Positions 52,801 through 61,601 are shown, counted from the stretch's first letter. The stretch is 64,000 bases of DNA from Candidatus Zymogenaceae bacterium (GCA_016931225.1 JAFGFE010000014.1:124001-188000); one strand, 5' to 3'. Notes: generated from the sequence alone by a model not told the origin. Program-made: numbers and translations.

Positions 52801-54069
52801 GTGACACACGACCGTTCACGTCGCAGGCCCGCCTCACGGCGCGGCCCGGCGTCTCGAAGCGGGCCTATCCGGCGTGGTTTAAAAAATACGGGCACGTCTT
52901 TGCATAAACCATCAGGGCGTGCCCATTTCATCATCTTCGCGATACTGGGCGTGGTGGTGTTGTGTCTCTGTGTCGCCATCGTGTTTCAGCTGAGCCGGGA
53001 TCGAGTCGCCTGGCTTCCGGCCGCCCCCACGGCGCCTTCGACGACCGACTCCCCACAGGATGAGCGGACGGAGAGGATTCGTTCGATCAACGATGCGCTG
53101 GATGGCGTCTTGATCGATCGGGGGCTGGAAGACGGCCTCTTCAGCGATCGAAAGACCTGGCCCCGAGAGGAACGGGGTCTTGTATGGGTGGAGGTGCGGG
53201 ACGAATACGGGGCGGACTCGCCCGTGGATGTTGATTCTCTCAGATCGGCCCTGGACGACGTCCTGGATGAGTGGGAGGGGGTTGCCCACGGGGAATACGA
53301 GGTGTTTCCCGAAGGGGGATTCATCCTGACGGTCACCGCGTATTCCGTGCCGGTCCGCCGTCTGACCGTGTTTCCCCCGGCGCCCGAGATTCCACGAGTC
53401 GCCATCATTATGGATGATATGGGCATGAGCGATCGGTACATTGACGATCTGCTCGCCCTGGATTTTCCTATCACGTGTGCGGTGCTGCCCGGGGAGTCCT
53501 GCTCGGTAGAAGTAGCCACCCTGGCCCACGACCGGGGGTGGGAGGTGATGCTTCACCAGCCGATGGAGCCGATACGCTACCCCGAGGTAAATCCGGGGGA
53601 TCACGCGCTGTTTGTCTCGATGGACCGAGCGGAGATAGAGGCGTGTCTTGAGAGCTCCATCGAGTCGGTTCCCTTTATCAGCGGCGTCAACAATCACATG
53701 GGCTCCCTTTTTACCGGGGACGAGACCGGGATGAATGCCGTCCTGGACGTGTTGGAGCGACACGATCTCTATTTCGTCGATTCCCGAACCACACCCCGCA
53801 CCGTCGCGTATACGATAGCCCTGGGAATGGGCATGCCGACGGCGGAGCGAAACGTTTTTCTGGATAATGATCGGGACGTGAAAAAAATCGAGAAAAATAT
53901 CGAGATGTTACTGGAACTGGCGGTCGGAGAGGGATCGGCGGTGGCTATCTGTCACCCCTATGATGAGACGATAACGGCGCTGAAACGCATGGAAAAACGC
54001 CTGACCTCAGGTGATGTGATGGTTGTACCGGTGGGGGAGTTGATCCTGTATCGGGACACAGTGCAGTAG
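52801..54069 (+). CDS. Divergent polysaccharide deacetylase family protein (YibQ-like)
   Basis: 422 residues with a GTG start. A basic, Arg-rich cytoplasmic N-terminus is followed by one transmembrane helix at about 43-63 and a periplasmic region. The deacetylase-like domain runs from about 198: VAIIMDDMGMSDRYIDDLL, FPITCAVLPGESCS, MLHQPMEPIRYP, SGVNNHMGSLFTGD, YFVDSRTTP and AVAICHPYDETI. It belongs to the group often found after ctp genes, distantly related to NodB-type deacetylases, with function inferred in envelope polysaccharide processing. It starts 70 bp after the ctp gene. Confidence 0.88.
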   Translation: MTHDRSRRRPASRRGPASRSGPIRRGLKNTGTSLHKPSGRAHFIIFAILGVVVLCLCVAIVFQLSRDRVAWLPAAPTAPSTTDSPQDERTERIRSINDALDGVLIDRGLEDGLFSDRKTWPREERGLVWVEVRDEYGADSPVDVDSLRSALDDVLDEWEGVAHGEYEVFPEGGFILTVTAYSVPVRRLTVFPPAPEIPRVAIIMDDMGMSDRYIDDLLALDFPITCAVLPGESCSVEVATLAHDRGWEVMLHQPMEPIRYPEVNPGDHALFVSMDRAEIEACLESSIESVPFISGVNNHMGSLFTGDETGMNAVLDVLERHDLYFVDSRTTPRTVAYTIALGMGMPTAERNVFLDNDRDVKKIEKNIEMLLELAVGEGSAVAICHPYDETITALKRMEKRLTSGDVMVVPVGELILYRDTVQ

Positions 54070-54096
54070 AGGAAACATAATAAGAAGAGGGGAGAT

Positions 54097-54711
54097 ATGG
54101 GTAATTTTCTTGATTTACTGGTGAAGGGCGGACCGCTCATGATTCCCATTGTGCTGTGCTCGGTTATCGCACTGGGAGTGTTTCTTGAGCGTGTGTTTTA
54201 TCTGCGCCGCAGAAAAATCATCCCGCCCGAGCTGGTCATTCACGTGGAAGAACTGGTGAAAAAGGATAAGATCAACGACGTCTCGACGATTCTCAGACGG
54301 GATCGATCTCCGATGGCCCGGATATTCTACGCGGCGATAAAAAACTTCGGGAGAAAGAGGGATATCATCAAGGAGGCGGTGGAGGAGATCGGAAGCCAGG
54401 AGGCGGAGTTTCTTGAGAAGTATCTGGGTGTTCTTTCCGTCATCGCACAGATCAGCCCGCTTTTGGGCCTTTTGGGTACGGTTCAGGGTATGATCAAGGT
54501 CTTTACAAAGATCACGGAAATCGGCGTGGGCGATCCGACCCAGCTCGCAGACGGCATATCCGTGGCCCTGGTGACCACGGCGGCGGGTTTGACGGTTGCG
54601 ATACCCACATTGATCGGATATCATTACCTGATGGGACGGGCCAACGATCTGATCTTCGAGATGCAGCAGTACAGCATCGGCCTGATCGACATCATCAAGG
54701 GGGAGGACTGA
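54097..54711 (+). CDS. MotA/TolQ/ExbB proton channel protein
   Basis: 204 residues. Three transmembrane helices (about 12-35, 105-125, 150-170) have the family spacing, with FLEKYLGVLSVIAQISPLLGLLGTVQGMIKVF and GISVALVTTAAGLTVAIPTLIGYHYLM as the conserved block. It forms the proton-driven stator with the ExbD/TolR protein that starts 1 nt after its stop. No TolA, TolB, Pal or TonB gene is nearby, so Tol and Ton roles cannot be separated. Confidence 0.93.
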   Translation: MGNFLDLLVKGGPLMIPIVLCSVIALGVFLERVFYLRRRKIIPPELVIHVEELVKKDKINDVSTILRRDRSPMARIFYAAIKNFGRKRDIIKEAVEEIGSQEAEFLEKYLGVLSVIAQISPLLGLLGTVQGMIKVFTKITEIGVGDPTQLADGISVALVTTAAGLTVAIPTLIGYHYLMGRANDLIFEMQQYSIGLIDIIKGED

Positions 54712-54712
54712 G

Positions 54713-55126
54713 ATGAATTTCTCCCGAAAGACCCGGGGCAAAGAGCCTCCCGTGGTCAACCTCACCTCACTGATCGATGTGGTGCTTCTGCTCCTTATTT
54801 TCTTCATGATCTCCACCACCTTTATATTGTCCCCCGGCCTCAAGGTGGACCTCCCGGAGTCATCGGCGGAGGATATCACGCAGGAAGAGAAGGATATCAT
54901 CGTTGTGGTCACGGTGGATGATGAGATATTCATCGGCGAGGATCGCATGGACGGCGAATCCCTCATGAAAAGACTTCGGGAATTCAAGGACGAAAATCCG
55001 GACTCGAACCTGATCATCCAGGCGGACGAGGGGGCGAGTCACGGCGCGGTGGTGGTGGTGATGGACAGCGCAAAACGCACCGGGTTCAGCATGCTTTCCA
55101 TCGCCACCGTCAAGCATGCGGAGTGA
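54713..55126 (+). CDS. ExbD/TolR-family biopolymer transport protein
   Basis: 137 residues. A basic N-terminus precedes one transmembrane helix with the essential Asp (VVNLTSLIDVVLLLLIFFMISTTF), followed by a periplasmic domain with DLPESSAED, DDEIFIGEDRMDGESL, NLIIQADEGASHGAVVVVMDSAKRTGF. It pairs with the upstream channel protein. Confidence 0.93.
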   Translation: MNFSRKTRGKEPPVVNLTSLIDVVLLLLIFFMISTTFILSPGLKVDLPESSAEDITQEEKDIIVVVTVDDEIFIGEDRMDGESLMKRLREFKDENPDSNLIIQADEGASHGAVVVVMDSAKRTGFSMLSIATVKHAE

Positions 55127-55364
55127 TTCAACGACGATCGTGCAATGTTGTATTCCCTCTGCGGCGCGGCCTGATAACGGCGGTTCATCAGAGGAGAAAG
55201 CAAGTTTTTCTTCGCCTGTTTTTTAAGGATTCGTACCCGTACCCACCGGGGGCCTCTCGCGACATATCGAGACAGCCCCCTTTTTCGGGCGTGTCGTGCA
55301 CGGTCCTTTTTCAGTATGTCTTCAATATCCGGCCGGCGGAGTCATCTCCCGCGTGCCGGACACA

Positions 55365-55724
55365 TCACTCTTTCATGACCAGCTCGCGGTTGCACCGCCT
55401 GCAGTATCGCTTGACCTCTTTTCTCTCGTTGAGGCGAAAGACATCGTCGATCACCTCGCAATCGGGGCAGAGGTCCCAGTTTCGAAACAGGACCGTCCCG
55501 TCGGTGGCCTTGATGTACTTGACCTGAGGGAAGTAGAACCAGAAGGTGTTTTTGCCGTGTCTCAGATCTTGACCTTCGCATACTTCGGCGAATAGAAATC
55601 CGCCCACGCCGACGGTAAACGCACCCTGGGGAAGGACGATGGCGCCGGTATCGACCTCGATCGAGCCGTCATGCTTCAGTTCGGGCGGTTGATTTCCCTC
55701 GGTCAGAATCAGCGTTATGCCCAT
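55365..55724 (-). CDS. Small protein with C-terminal zinc ribbon, unknown function
   Basis: 119 residues. The N-terminal 75 residues are predominantly beta strand (GITLILTEGNQPPELKHDGSIEVDTGAIVLPQG). The C-terminus has two Cys pairs, CPDC and CRRC, 24 residues apart, forming a zinc-ribbon-like site, and ends in NRELVMKE. No family recognised. The 55127-55364 interval beside it holds nothing clear. Confidence 0.6.
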   Translation of the reverse strand: MGITLILTEGNQPPELKHDGSIEVDTGAIVLPQGAFTVGVGGFLFAEVCEGQDLRHGKNTFWFYFPQVKYIKATDGTVLFRNWDLCPDCEVIDDVFRLNERKEVKRYCRRCNRELVMKE

Positions 55725-55807
55725 TATGTATCTCTGTGCTCCAGAAAGTGAAAGAATTCGTGCAGTGCTATATCAAAAATAGACGAATACGTCAAGTGTC
55801 AAGTCGC

Positions 55808-55849
55808 AAAAAAACCGGAATTTCATGAATTTGAAATTCCGGTTTTTCA
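55808..55849 (-). terminator. Strong hairpin terminator, minus-strand orientation (possibly bidirectional)
   Basis: A perfect 16-bp stem (arms 55810-55825 and 55832-55847) with a 6-nt loop, flanked by A-runs and T-runs so that it can act on both strands. It lies downstream of the M23 peptidase gene. Confidence 0.85.
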
Positions 55850-55927
55850 TCCAACCATTGTGTCGTGCTCTTGCAGAATGTCGTCCCCGTTCGTGTTCGA
55901 GGAGTGTATCCCTCGTTATCGGGGGTG

Positions 55928-56518
55928 TTACAGCATCATGTCCCAGAACATCATGGGATCCATACGCTGGTCGTTTATGAGGATCTCATAATGCAGGTGC
56001 GGGCCTGTTGAAAGGCCGGTGCTCCCCATGAGTCCGATCAACTCACCCTTTTTTATCTTCTGTCCGTCAACGACCAGGGATTCTGACAGATGGGCATACA
56101 ACGTTGAGACGGAGTTGTTGTGATCAATCACCACCGAAACGCCGTATCCGCTGGTCCAGCCGGTACGTGAGACAACGCCGTCGGCGGCGGCGAATATCTC
56201 ATGGCCGGAGTTATTGGCGATGTCGATTCCGGAGTGGAATTCAATCCTGGAACAGTCAAACGGACACACCCGGTATCCGTAATGCGACATGATCGTGCCG
56301 CTGGTGGGGATACCGAATGGAAAGTTACACAGTGTTTCTTGATCGAGACGACAGAAATTCCTGACGACCGATGCATTGTAGTGGTTTCTTACGACCCGAC
56401 TTGACGTCGTTTCGTAAAACCTTTTGGCACTGTCGTGAATGTCCTGGGAAAAAAGGGTGGTCGGAGCCGACAAGAGCAACAACAGCAACACACCGCTACA
56501 TGCCACCAACCGCTTCAT
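55928..56518 (-). CDS. M23-family peptidase (LytM), intact active site
   Basis: 196 residues from ATG 56518. A signal peptide (MKRLVACSGVLLLLLLSAPTTLFS) is followed by a short helical region with two Cys residues and the LytM domain. The Zn ligands are present: HSGIDIA (His and Asp), LYAHLS and HLHYE. It should cut peptidoglycan cross-bridges, unlike the degenerate EnvC-like protein at 50160. Its start lies inside the end of the membrane coiled-coil gene (23-nt overlap), so the two are co-expressed. Confidence 0.88.
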   Translation of the reverse strand: MKRLVACSGVLLLLLLSAPTTLFSQDIHDSAKRFYETTSSRVVRNHYNASVVRNFCRLDQETLCNFPFGIPTSGTIMSHYGYRVCPFDCSRIEFHSGIDIANNSGHEIFAAADGVVSRTGWTSGYGVSVVIDHNNSVSTLYAHLSESLVVDGQKIKKGELIGLMGSTGLSTGPHLHYEILINDQRMDPMMFWDMML

Positions 56519-56975
56519 CAAGAATTCGCTCCTCCACATAGACCTGATCCAGCTCGTCACTGAGAGTGTTTGATGTACTGGTAATTTCAAGGAATTTCCT
56601 GAAACCGAGCACGACGAGATCGATATCGGTCTTGTGTTGTTCTTTTTCCCGCTCGTATGCGGCGATTTCCTCGTTCATAACGCGAATCTGCGCCAGCAGG
56701 TCTTCGTTTGTTCGAAAGGATGTTTCGAGTTCCAGTTCGAGTGCCAGTTTTTCCAGATCGTTTTCCATCTCGGCGCGCTCCTCCGCCAGGTACTTGTTGT
56801 AATCGCCCCTGGACTCGATCAGCGCGATGGTGATGGGCCGTGCCACCAAGAGGTAGATAAAGGTGATAAACAGAACGATGTGGAAATAGACAAAGACCTG
56901 AGGATGCTCTTTGCCGAATTGTCTGAGCCGTTCCCAGAGCTGCGACACGCGGGAATTTGCCTCGTTTTGTGTCAT
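56496..56975 (-). CDS. Single-pass membrane protein with coiled coil
   Basis: 159 residues. A cytoplasmic N-terminus of about 25 residues precedes one transmembrane helix (VFVYFHIVLFITFIYLLVARPITIAL), followed by a strongly charged coiled coil (LAEERAEMENDLEKLALELELETSF, EEIAAYEREKEQHKTDI). The topology resembles FtsB/FtsL or PilO-like partners. Overlap with the M23 gene suggests that it anchors or regulates that peptidase. No family recognised. Confidence 0.65.
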   Translation of the reverse strand: MTQNEANSRVSQLWERLRQFGKEHPQVFVYFHIVLFITFIYLLVARPITIALIESRGDYNKYLAEERAEMENDLEKLALELELETSFRTNEDLLAQIRVMNEEIAAYEREKEQHKTDIDLVVLGFRKFLEITSTSNTLSDELDQVYVEERILDEAVGGM

Positions 56976-57482
56976 TCGCTCATCTCTCCATAAGGTTTTT
57001 GTGATTTCTGTGTGGTGTGATACCAGGAAGGTTTTCCAGCGATGTTTGTCATCGCCGCACTATGAAGGTGCCATGTACAGAATACCGGGCTTCCGGAACA
57101 CACCAGATTCCAACGCTATTTCTTCAGCACCACATGCTGCCGTCCCGAGGCATGCGTGTTTCAGTTCGCATATTGGCCATGACGAGCCTGTGGTATCTGT
57201 AATGGTTCGTATGTTTATTTGCGGCCGGTTGATCGGCGTTCTCCAGATCTCCCCGTACGAATACTCCGTATCCCCGGGGGTAATTCCGAGACGTACCCTG
57301 GATGATTTTTGTGCTATAATTGTATAATTGTAAGTATGATACCCTAAAGATAGAATCTCTATAGAGATTAACTCTATTTTTTATCATATTTATCCTCTCA
57401 AGTCAAGCAGAAAGAAAATATTACCCATATTTGCTCAAAATGGAGAGAAAACCCTTTCCTAAGGTCGTATTTCGGGAATTAC
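56976..57482. other. Divergent intergenic region with a perfect palindrome
   Basis: No gene seen. AATCTCTATAGAGATT at 57354-57369 is a perfect 16-bp palindrome in AT-rich sequence about 115 bp upstream of the M28-like gene, and may be a hairpin or an operator. TATAAT occurs at 57315-57320 without a clear -35. Confidence 0.45.
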
Positions 57483-58343
57483 ATGAGAAAAGCATCATTT
57501 CTGTTGGTTTTTTTTACTGTGTGTTGTTCCTATCCTTTGTTTGCCTGCGCCGCAGACGTGACTATATCTCCTATGGATGAAGTCATAAGCGAGCTGGGAA
57601 CGATCTCCCGGGAGCGGGCCGAGCGGTGCAACAGCATCGCACTGCTTTTTGAACGGTTGGGGGCGACAAATGTGATTATCGAACCGGTCTCCACCGACGG
57701 TGAGCCGTCAGGCGGCTCTTCGGATTGTCCCGGCAACGTTATCGTCTCCCTGGAGGGAGGTGGCGAGGGGTGGCTGATTATCAGCGCCCACCTGGACAGC
57801 GCCGGTGAGGGTATGGGAGTGTTGGATAATTACAGCGGCATGCTGATGGCAGCGGCGCTCTATCGGGGCCTTTCTGACGAGGAACTGAATCATAATCTTC
57901 TCTTTGTGATTTTCGACCTTGAGGAGGCGGGGCTTTTAGGCTCCATCGATTTCGCCTGTAACAGCGATTGCCTGCCGAAAGAGATCCATGCGATGGTCAA
58001 TCTGGAGTGTCTCGGGATGACCATGCCCCATCCCTGGCCTGAGGGGTCGTCGGATGTGCTGGAGGACATTTTTGTTGAGGTCGGCGGGCGGTTCGGGTAC
58101 GACGCATCGCCGGGTTCGATCACCGGGGTCGCCGCGGATTCCCTGGTGTTTCTTGCCCTGGGGGTACCCGCGATCACTATAGACGGCGTGAACGAGTGCG
58201 ATCTTGATATACTGGGAAGCGAACGGGACGTGCCGGAGGTGATCGACAACGATGTGCTCATGAACAGCTATCCGGTCATCGAGGAATATATCCGGGTTCT
58301 GGATGATCTTGCCTATCCATTGGATCCGGCCAACGTGCGATAG
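57483..58343 (+). CDS. M28-family zinc peptidase-like protein, secreted
   Basis: 286 residues with a signal peptide of about 23 residues (cleavage near ACAAD). The first metal-site motifs are SAHLDS, GVLDNYSG (bridging Asp) and FDLEEAGLLGS (Glu pair). The next ligand position reads NLECLG (Glu where Asp is usual). The last His, normally in a YHT-x-D motif before ID, is missing; the matching segment reads GSERDVPEVID. So it has the aminopeptidase fold but an altered metal site. It is monocistronic, convergent with the EIIA gene. Confidence 0.8.
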   Translation: MRKASFLLVFFTVCCSYPLFACAADVTISPMDEVISELGTISRERAERCNSIALLFERLGATNVIIEPVSTDGEPSGGSSDCPGNVIVSLEGGGEGWLIISAHLDSAGEGMGVLDNYSGMLMAAALYRGLSDEELNHNLLFVIFDLEEAGLLGSIDFACNSDCLPKEIHAMVNLECLGMTMPHPWPEGSSDVLEDIFVEVGGRFGYDASPGSITGVAADSLVFLALGVPAITIDGVNECDLDILGSERDVPEVIDNDVLMNSYPVIEEYIRVLDDLAYPLDPANVR

Positions 58344-58358
58344 GAGAAGGCGGAATGT

Positions 58359-58745
58359 TTACCTGATGGTGAAAATACTCTCTTTTCCCGCCTTGACGGC
58401 CATCTTCGCCAGACGCTTGAGTGTCATGCCGTCACGGTAGTTGATCACCGCCAGGACCATCGGCAGGTTGACACCGCTGACAACCTCGATATGCCGCTTT
58501 TCCAGAAGCTCGTGGGCGAGCATGGCGGGGGTGCCTCCCACAATGTCCGTCAGCACCAGCACGCCGTCTCCCTGATCCACCTCGCCCGTAGCCAGGGACA
58601 AACCAAGCAGCATCTCTTCTTTCTCCATGCCGAGCTCTACGGAGAACACGTTTACCTGCTGTGGCGTTTCGCCCAGCATAAATGACGCCGTTTTAAAAAT
58701 ATTTTTCGCCATGTCAAGATGACAGGCGATGACTATGCCGACCAT
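58359..58745 (-). CDS. Stand-alone PTS EIIA, mannose/sorbose family
   Basis: 128 residues from ATG 58745; the longer frame upstream is not homologous. It begins VGIVIACHLDMAKNI with the phosphorylatable His9, continues VFSVELGMEKEEMLLGL and has the family strand VLVLTDIVGGTPAMLAHELL and VVSGVNLPMVLAVINYRD. In complete systems it passes phosphate from HPr to EIIB. No EIIB, EIIC, HPr or enzyme I gene is near; isolated EIIA-Man proteins in Deltaproteobacteria are thought to be regulatory. Confidence 0.88.
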   Translation of the reverse strand: MVGIVIACHLDMAKNIFKTASFMLGETPQQVNVFSVELGMEKEEMLLGLSLATGEVDQGDGVLVLTDIVGGTPAMLAHELLEKRHIEVVSGVNLPMVLAVINYRDGMTLKRLAKMAVKAGKESIFTIR

Positions 58746-58931
58746 GGTACCGTCGTGTATTGAGTATCCAGTAATTATCTTGCAACATGCGGCCCGGGAT
58801 CTTTTAAGGGACCGTTGTTGACGTATGTACCATTTTCCGCTGTATCGGGTCAATAGAAACATGAAAAAAACAGCGGCATTGAGAGTGAAACACCCCAAAA
58901 AAAACTCAAGGTGTCCGGTAGAGAAAAATAC

Positions 58932-58959
58932 TTGACATACCATCGTTCCGTGCGATAGT
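58932..58959 (+). promoter_or_regulatory. Promoter for the TetR-family gene
   Basis: Perfect TTGACA, 16-nt spacer, GATAGT, ending one base before a perfect palindrome. It predicts a leader of about 220 nt. The rest of 58746-59189 holds no gene. Confidence 0.5.
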
Positions 58960-58960
58960 G

Positions 58961-58976
58961 TTGACCGGCCGGTCAA
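58961..58976. promoter_or_regulatory. Perfect 16-bp palindromic operator, probably for the TetR-family protein
   Basis: TTGACCGGCCGGTCAA is fully symmetric and covers the expected transcription start. TetR proteins commonly bind such GACC-GGTC palindromes and repress their own operon. Confidence 0.6.
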
Positions 58977-59189
58977 TAATCGGTTTTGTTTCTGACGGGC
59001 ATTCTGTTTCGGATCGGACGCGCTCCGGAGAGAGAGAACGGGCGGTACCAGAGAGATAGTCCATACGGGGATACAGACTCTTTTTTTGAGGGGTAACAGA
59101 CCGACAAGAAAACACTTAGACAAAAAGAGCGCCTCCGGTGTTCTCTGGAATGGGGGCCCGGTGCGTGTTTATATAAAACACTTTCATAA

Positions 59190-59813
59190 ATGAACGTGTG
59201 GTATATTGTGACTCAGTCAAAAAACCTTGAACTCACCCAAAAACGCAAATCCCAGATACTCAGAGCCGCGTACGATATTATCGCTGAGCAGGGATACGAA
59301 AACATTACCGTTCAGGATATCGCCACCCGGGCTGGATTTTCCAAAGGGATAATATACTATTACTTTTCCAGTAAGGAAGATGTCATGGTATCCCTGTTTG
59401 ATTCCATCATACGGGTTATCGACAGAAACTTCGCGTCGACTATACAGAACCACCCGGAACCCAAAGAGCAGATGGAACGGATTCTCCGTGTGAGTTTCGA
59501 CCTGGTTCACGAACATAAGGAGTTTTATCACGTCATGATGGTTTTCTGGTCGCAGATCACCCAGAAAACCCTTATGAGCGATCTGAATGCAACCCTGTTT
59601 CGACGATACCGGCGGGAAATGGCGAAAATTGTCGAACGGGGAGTTGACAAGGGCGTGTTCCGGGCGAGGGTCGACGTGAATCTTCTGGCGTCCCTGATTA
59701 TCGCCGTCATAGGCGGGGCGTCGCTCCAGTATATTTTTGATCCCGAAGCGTTCGATTTCAAGGTGATGGTGGATACGTCCGTCGCGGCTGTCATGAGTTT
59801 TTTAAATGCGTGA
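59190..59813 (+). CDS. TetR-family transcriptional regulator
   Basis: 207 residues. The DNA-binding domain is ILRAAYDIIAEQGYENITVQDIATRAGFSKGIIYYYFSSKEDV at about 23-66. The C-terminal ligand-binding domain is helical and of the TetR_C_6/BetI-like type. The start is uncertain: ATG 59190 lacks a ribosome site, and a GTG at 59208 is possible. Downstream genes in the same direction encode an iron alcohol dehydrogenase and an SCP2 protein, which are plausible targets. Confidence 0.9.
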   Translation: MNVWYIVTQSKNLELTQKRKSQILRAAYDIIAEQGYENITVQDIATRAGFSKGIIYYYFSSKEDVMVSLFDSIIRVIDRNFASTIQNHPEPKEQMERILRVSFDLVHEHKEFYHVMMVFWSQITQKTLMSDLNATLFRRYRREMAKIVERGVDKGVFRARVDVNLLASLIIAVIGGASLQYIFDPEAFDFKVMVDTSVAAVMSFLNA

Positions 59814-59939
59814 AGGCCCGACGACCCTCCATATGACAAATCGATTTCGTACCGGGAAACCGGGCACGCCGAAGCGATGTCGGAGGCGGTACGGGGACCG
59901 TGGAAGATATGGAACGTGTGCGTATTATAGGAGGTGTTC

Positions 59940-61136
59940 ATGAAATATCCTGATATTGCATTCGACCCGTTTTTCATCTGGTTACATCGTCCCAGAATTA
60001 TGTATTCGCCGGGACTGAGGGCCGAAATCGCCTACGAGATGGAACAGCTCGGGGGCACCCGGGCGGTGATCTACACAGACGCGGGGCTCGTCGATGCCGG
60101 TGTCGTCGATATGGTGACCGAGGAGATCAAAAAATCTGGCTTGGCCCTGGTCGGCGTGTTCGACGAGATCGTTCAGGACGCCCGCATAGACGTGGTCAAC
60201 GAGGGGGTGGTGTTTTACAGAAAGAACGGGGCGGACTGCATGGTGGTAATCGGCGGCGGGAGCGTTATGGACACCGCGAAGGCGGTGAACATCATGATCG
60301 GCGAGGGGCATGACGACTTCGCCCCACTGGCCGATCAGGCGGCGCTGCATGACACCGCGAAGCTCCTTCCCCCACATATCGCATTCCCCACCACCGCCGG
60401 GACCGGCAGTGAAATCACCACCGGCATCGTGGTTCTGGACGTCCGGCAAAGGCAGAAGATCGCCGTGTCCCATCCCTACTGTAACTGCGATATCGCCATG
60501 CTGGACCCTGAACTGACCACAAAGCTGCCTCCACGGATCACCGCGTTCACCGGAATGGACGCCCTGACCCACGCCATCGAGGGGATGACGTCCACCGCCG
60601 CCGAACCCATCGGCGATGCCCTCTCTCTTCACGCGATCAAACTGATCTTCACGTACCTGCCGGCGGCGGTGAAGGAGCCGGAAAACATAGACGCCCGGGG
60701 ACACATGCTTCTTGCCAGCACCATGGCCGGCATGGCTTTCAGCAATACCATGACCGGCGCCGTCCACGCCCTGGCCCACGCTCTTGGCGGCCGATACGGC
60801 ATCCCCCACGGGCTGGCCAACGGCATGATGCTGCCCCATGTCATGGCGTTTAACGTGGAGGAGGTGCCGGAAAGATTCATGCTCATCGCTGACGCCATGG
60901 GATGTGACGTGGCGGGGATGGATCCGATTGATGCGGGAAAGCTCGCTGTGGAGGCGGTGCACGCGCTGAAAAAGGAGATCGGGCTGACCGATACCCTGAA
61001 AGATCACGGCGTGACGGACGACGGCGAAGACCTGAGCGCACTGGCGGAGCTGGCGGTGGGGGATTCCCAGATCAGCTACAACCCCCGGTACGTCGAGGAA
61101 GAAGACCTCCTGGAAATATATAAAGACGCCCTTTAG
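59940..61136 (+). CDS. Iron-containing (group III) alcohol dehydrogenase
   Basis: 398 residues from ATG 59940 with AGGAGG 5 nt upstream. The NAD-binding loop is VVIGGGSVMDTAKAVNIM, followed by FPTTAGTGSEITTGIVV. The metal ligands are in DIAMLDPELTTKLP, TGMDALTHAIEGM, AVHALAHALGGRYGIPHGLANGMMLPHV. The family oxidises alcohols or reduces aldehydes with NAD(P); the substrate is unknown. It stands between tetR and the SCP2 gene, 127 and 48 bp away, same strand. Confidence 0.94.
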   Translation: MKYPDIAFDPFFIWLHRPRIMYSPGLRAEIAYEMEQLGGTRAVIYTDAGLVDAGVVDMVTEEIKKSGLALVGVFDEIVQDARIDVVNEGVVFYRKNGADCMVVIGGGSVMDTAKAVNIMIGEGHDDFAPLADQAALHDTAKLLPPHIAFPTTAGTGSEITTGIVVLDVRQRQKIAVSHPYCNCDIAMLDPELTTKLPPRITAFTGMDALTHAIEGMTSTAAEPIGDALSLHAIKLIFTYLPAAVKEPENIDARGHMLLASTMAGMAFSNTMTGAVHALAHALGGRYGIPHGLANGMMLPHVMAFNVEEVPERFMLIADAMGCDVAGMDPIDAGKLAVEAVHALKKEIGLTDTLKDHGVTDDGEDLSALAELAVGDSQISYNPRYVEEEDLLEIYKDAL

Positions 61137-61184
61137 GGTGTCTAATAATATATACTATCATTACGGATCTCGGAGGTGGAGAAC

Positions 61185-61601
61185 ATGGAATTCTGGAAAA
61201 ATGAAAATCAGCCAATCGAGGCGTTTCTAAAGATGTTTGACAAATGCATGGCGGATCCAGATCTGTCCAAAAGCCTTAAGAAGGTGAACCAGCTTATCCT
61301 GTTTGATTACACCCAGGACGGAGAAAACTGCGCCTTTTGGGTGGATGCCCGAGGCGGGAAGGTCACGTCCGGGCAGGGGCGGCCCGATGACGAGCCGGAT
61401 CTCATCATGAGCCTTTCGGCGGACGACGCCCATCGCTCGTGGTCGAACAAGCTCAATCCGATCACCGCGATTACCAGGAAAAAAATCAAGGTGAAGGGGT
61501 CGGCGACGGGACTCCTGCGTTTAGCCCCCAAACTTAAAAAGGTCGCGGAATACTACAACGAGGTGCTGGATGAAATGGGCCTTGAGGACATAAAGGTCTA
61601 A
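61185..61601 (+). CDS. SCP2 sterol-binding-domain protein
   Basis: 138 residues from ATG 61185 with GGAGG 8 nt upstream. It matches the SCP-2 fold: LSKSLKKVNQLILFDYTQDGENCAFWVDARGGKVTSGQG, then DEPDLIMSLSADDAHRSWSNKLNP and KIKVKGSATGLLRLAPKL. SCP2 proteins bind fatty acyl or other hydrophobic groups. It is the last gene of the probable ADH-SCP2 operon, with a terminator 68 bp after it. Confidence 0.88.
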   Translation: MEFWKNENQPIEAFLKMFDKCMADPDLSKSLKKVNQLILFDYTQDGENCAFWVDARGGKVTSGQGRPDDEPDLIMSLSADDAHRSWSNKLNPITAITRKKIKVKGSATGLLRLAPKLKKVAEYYNEVLDEMGLEDIKV

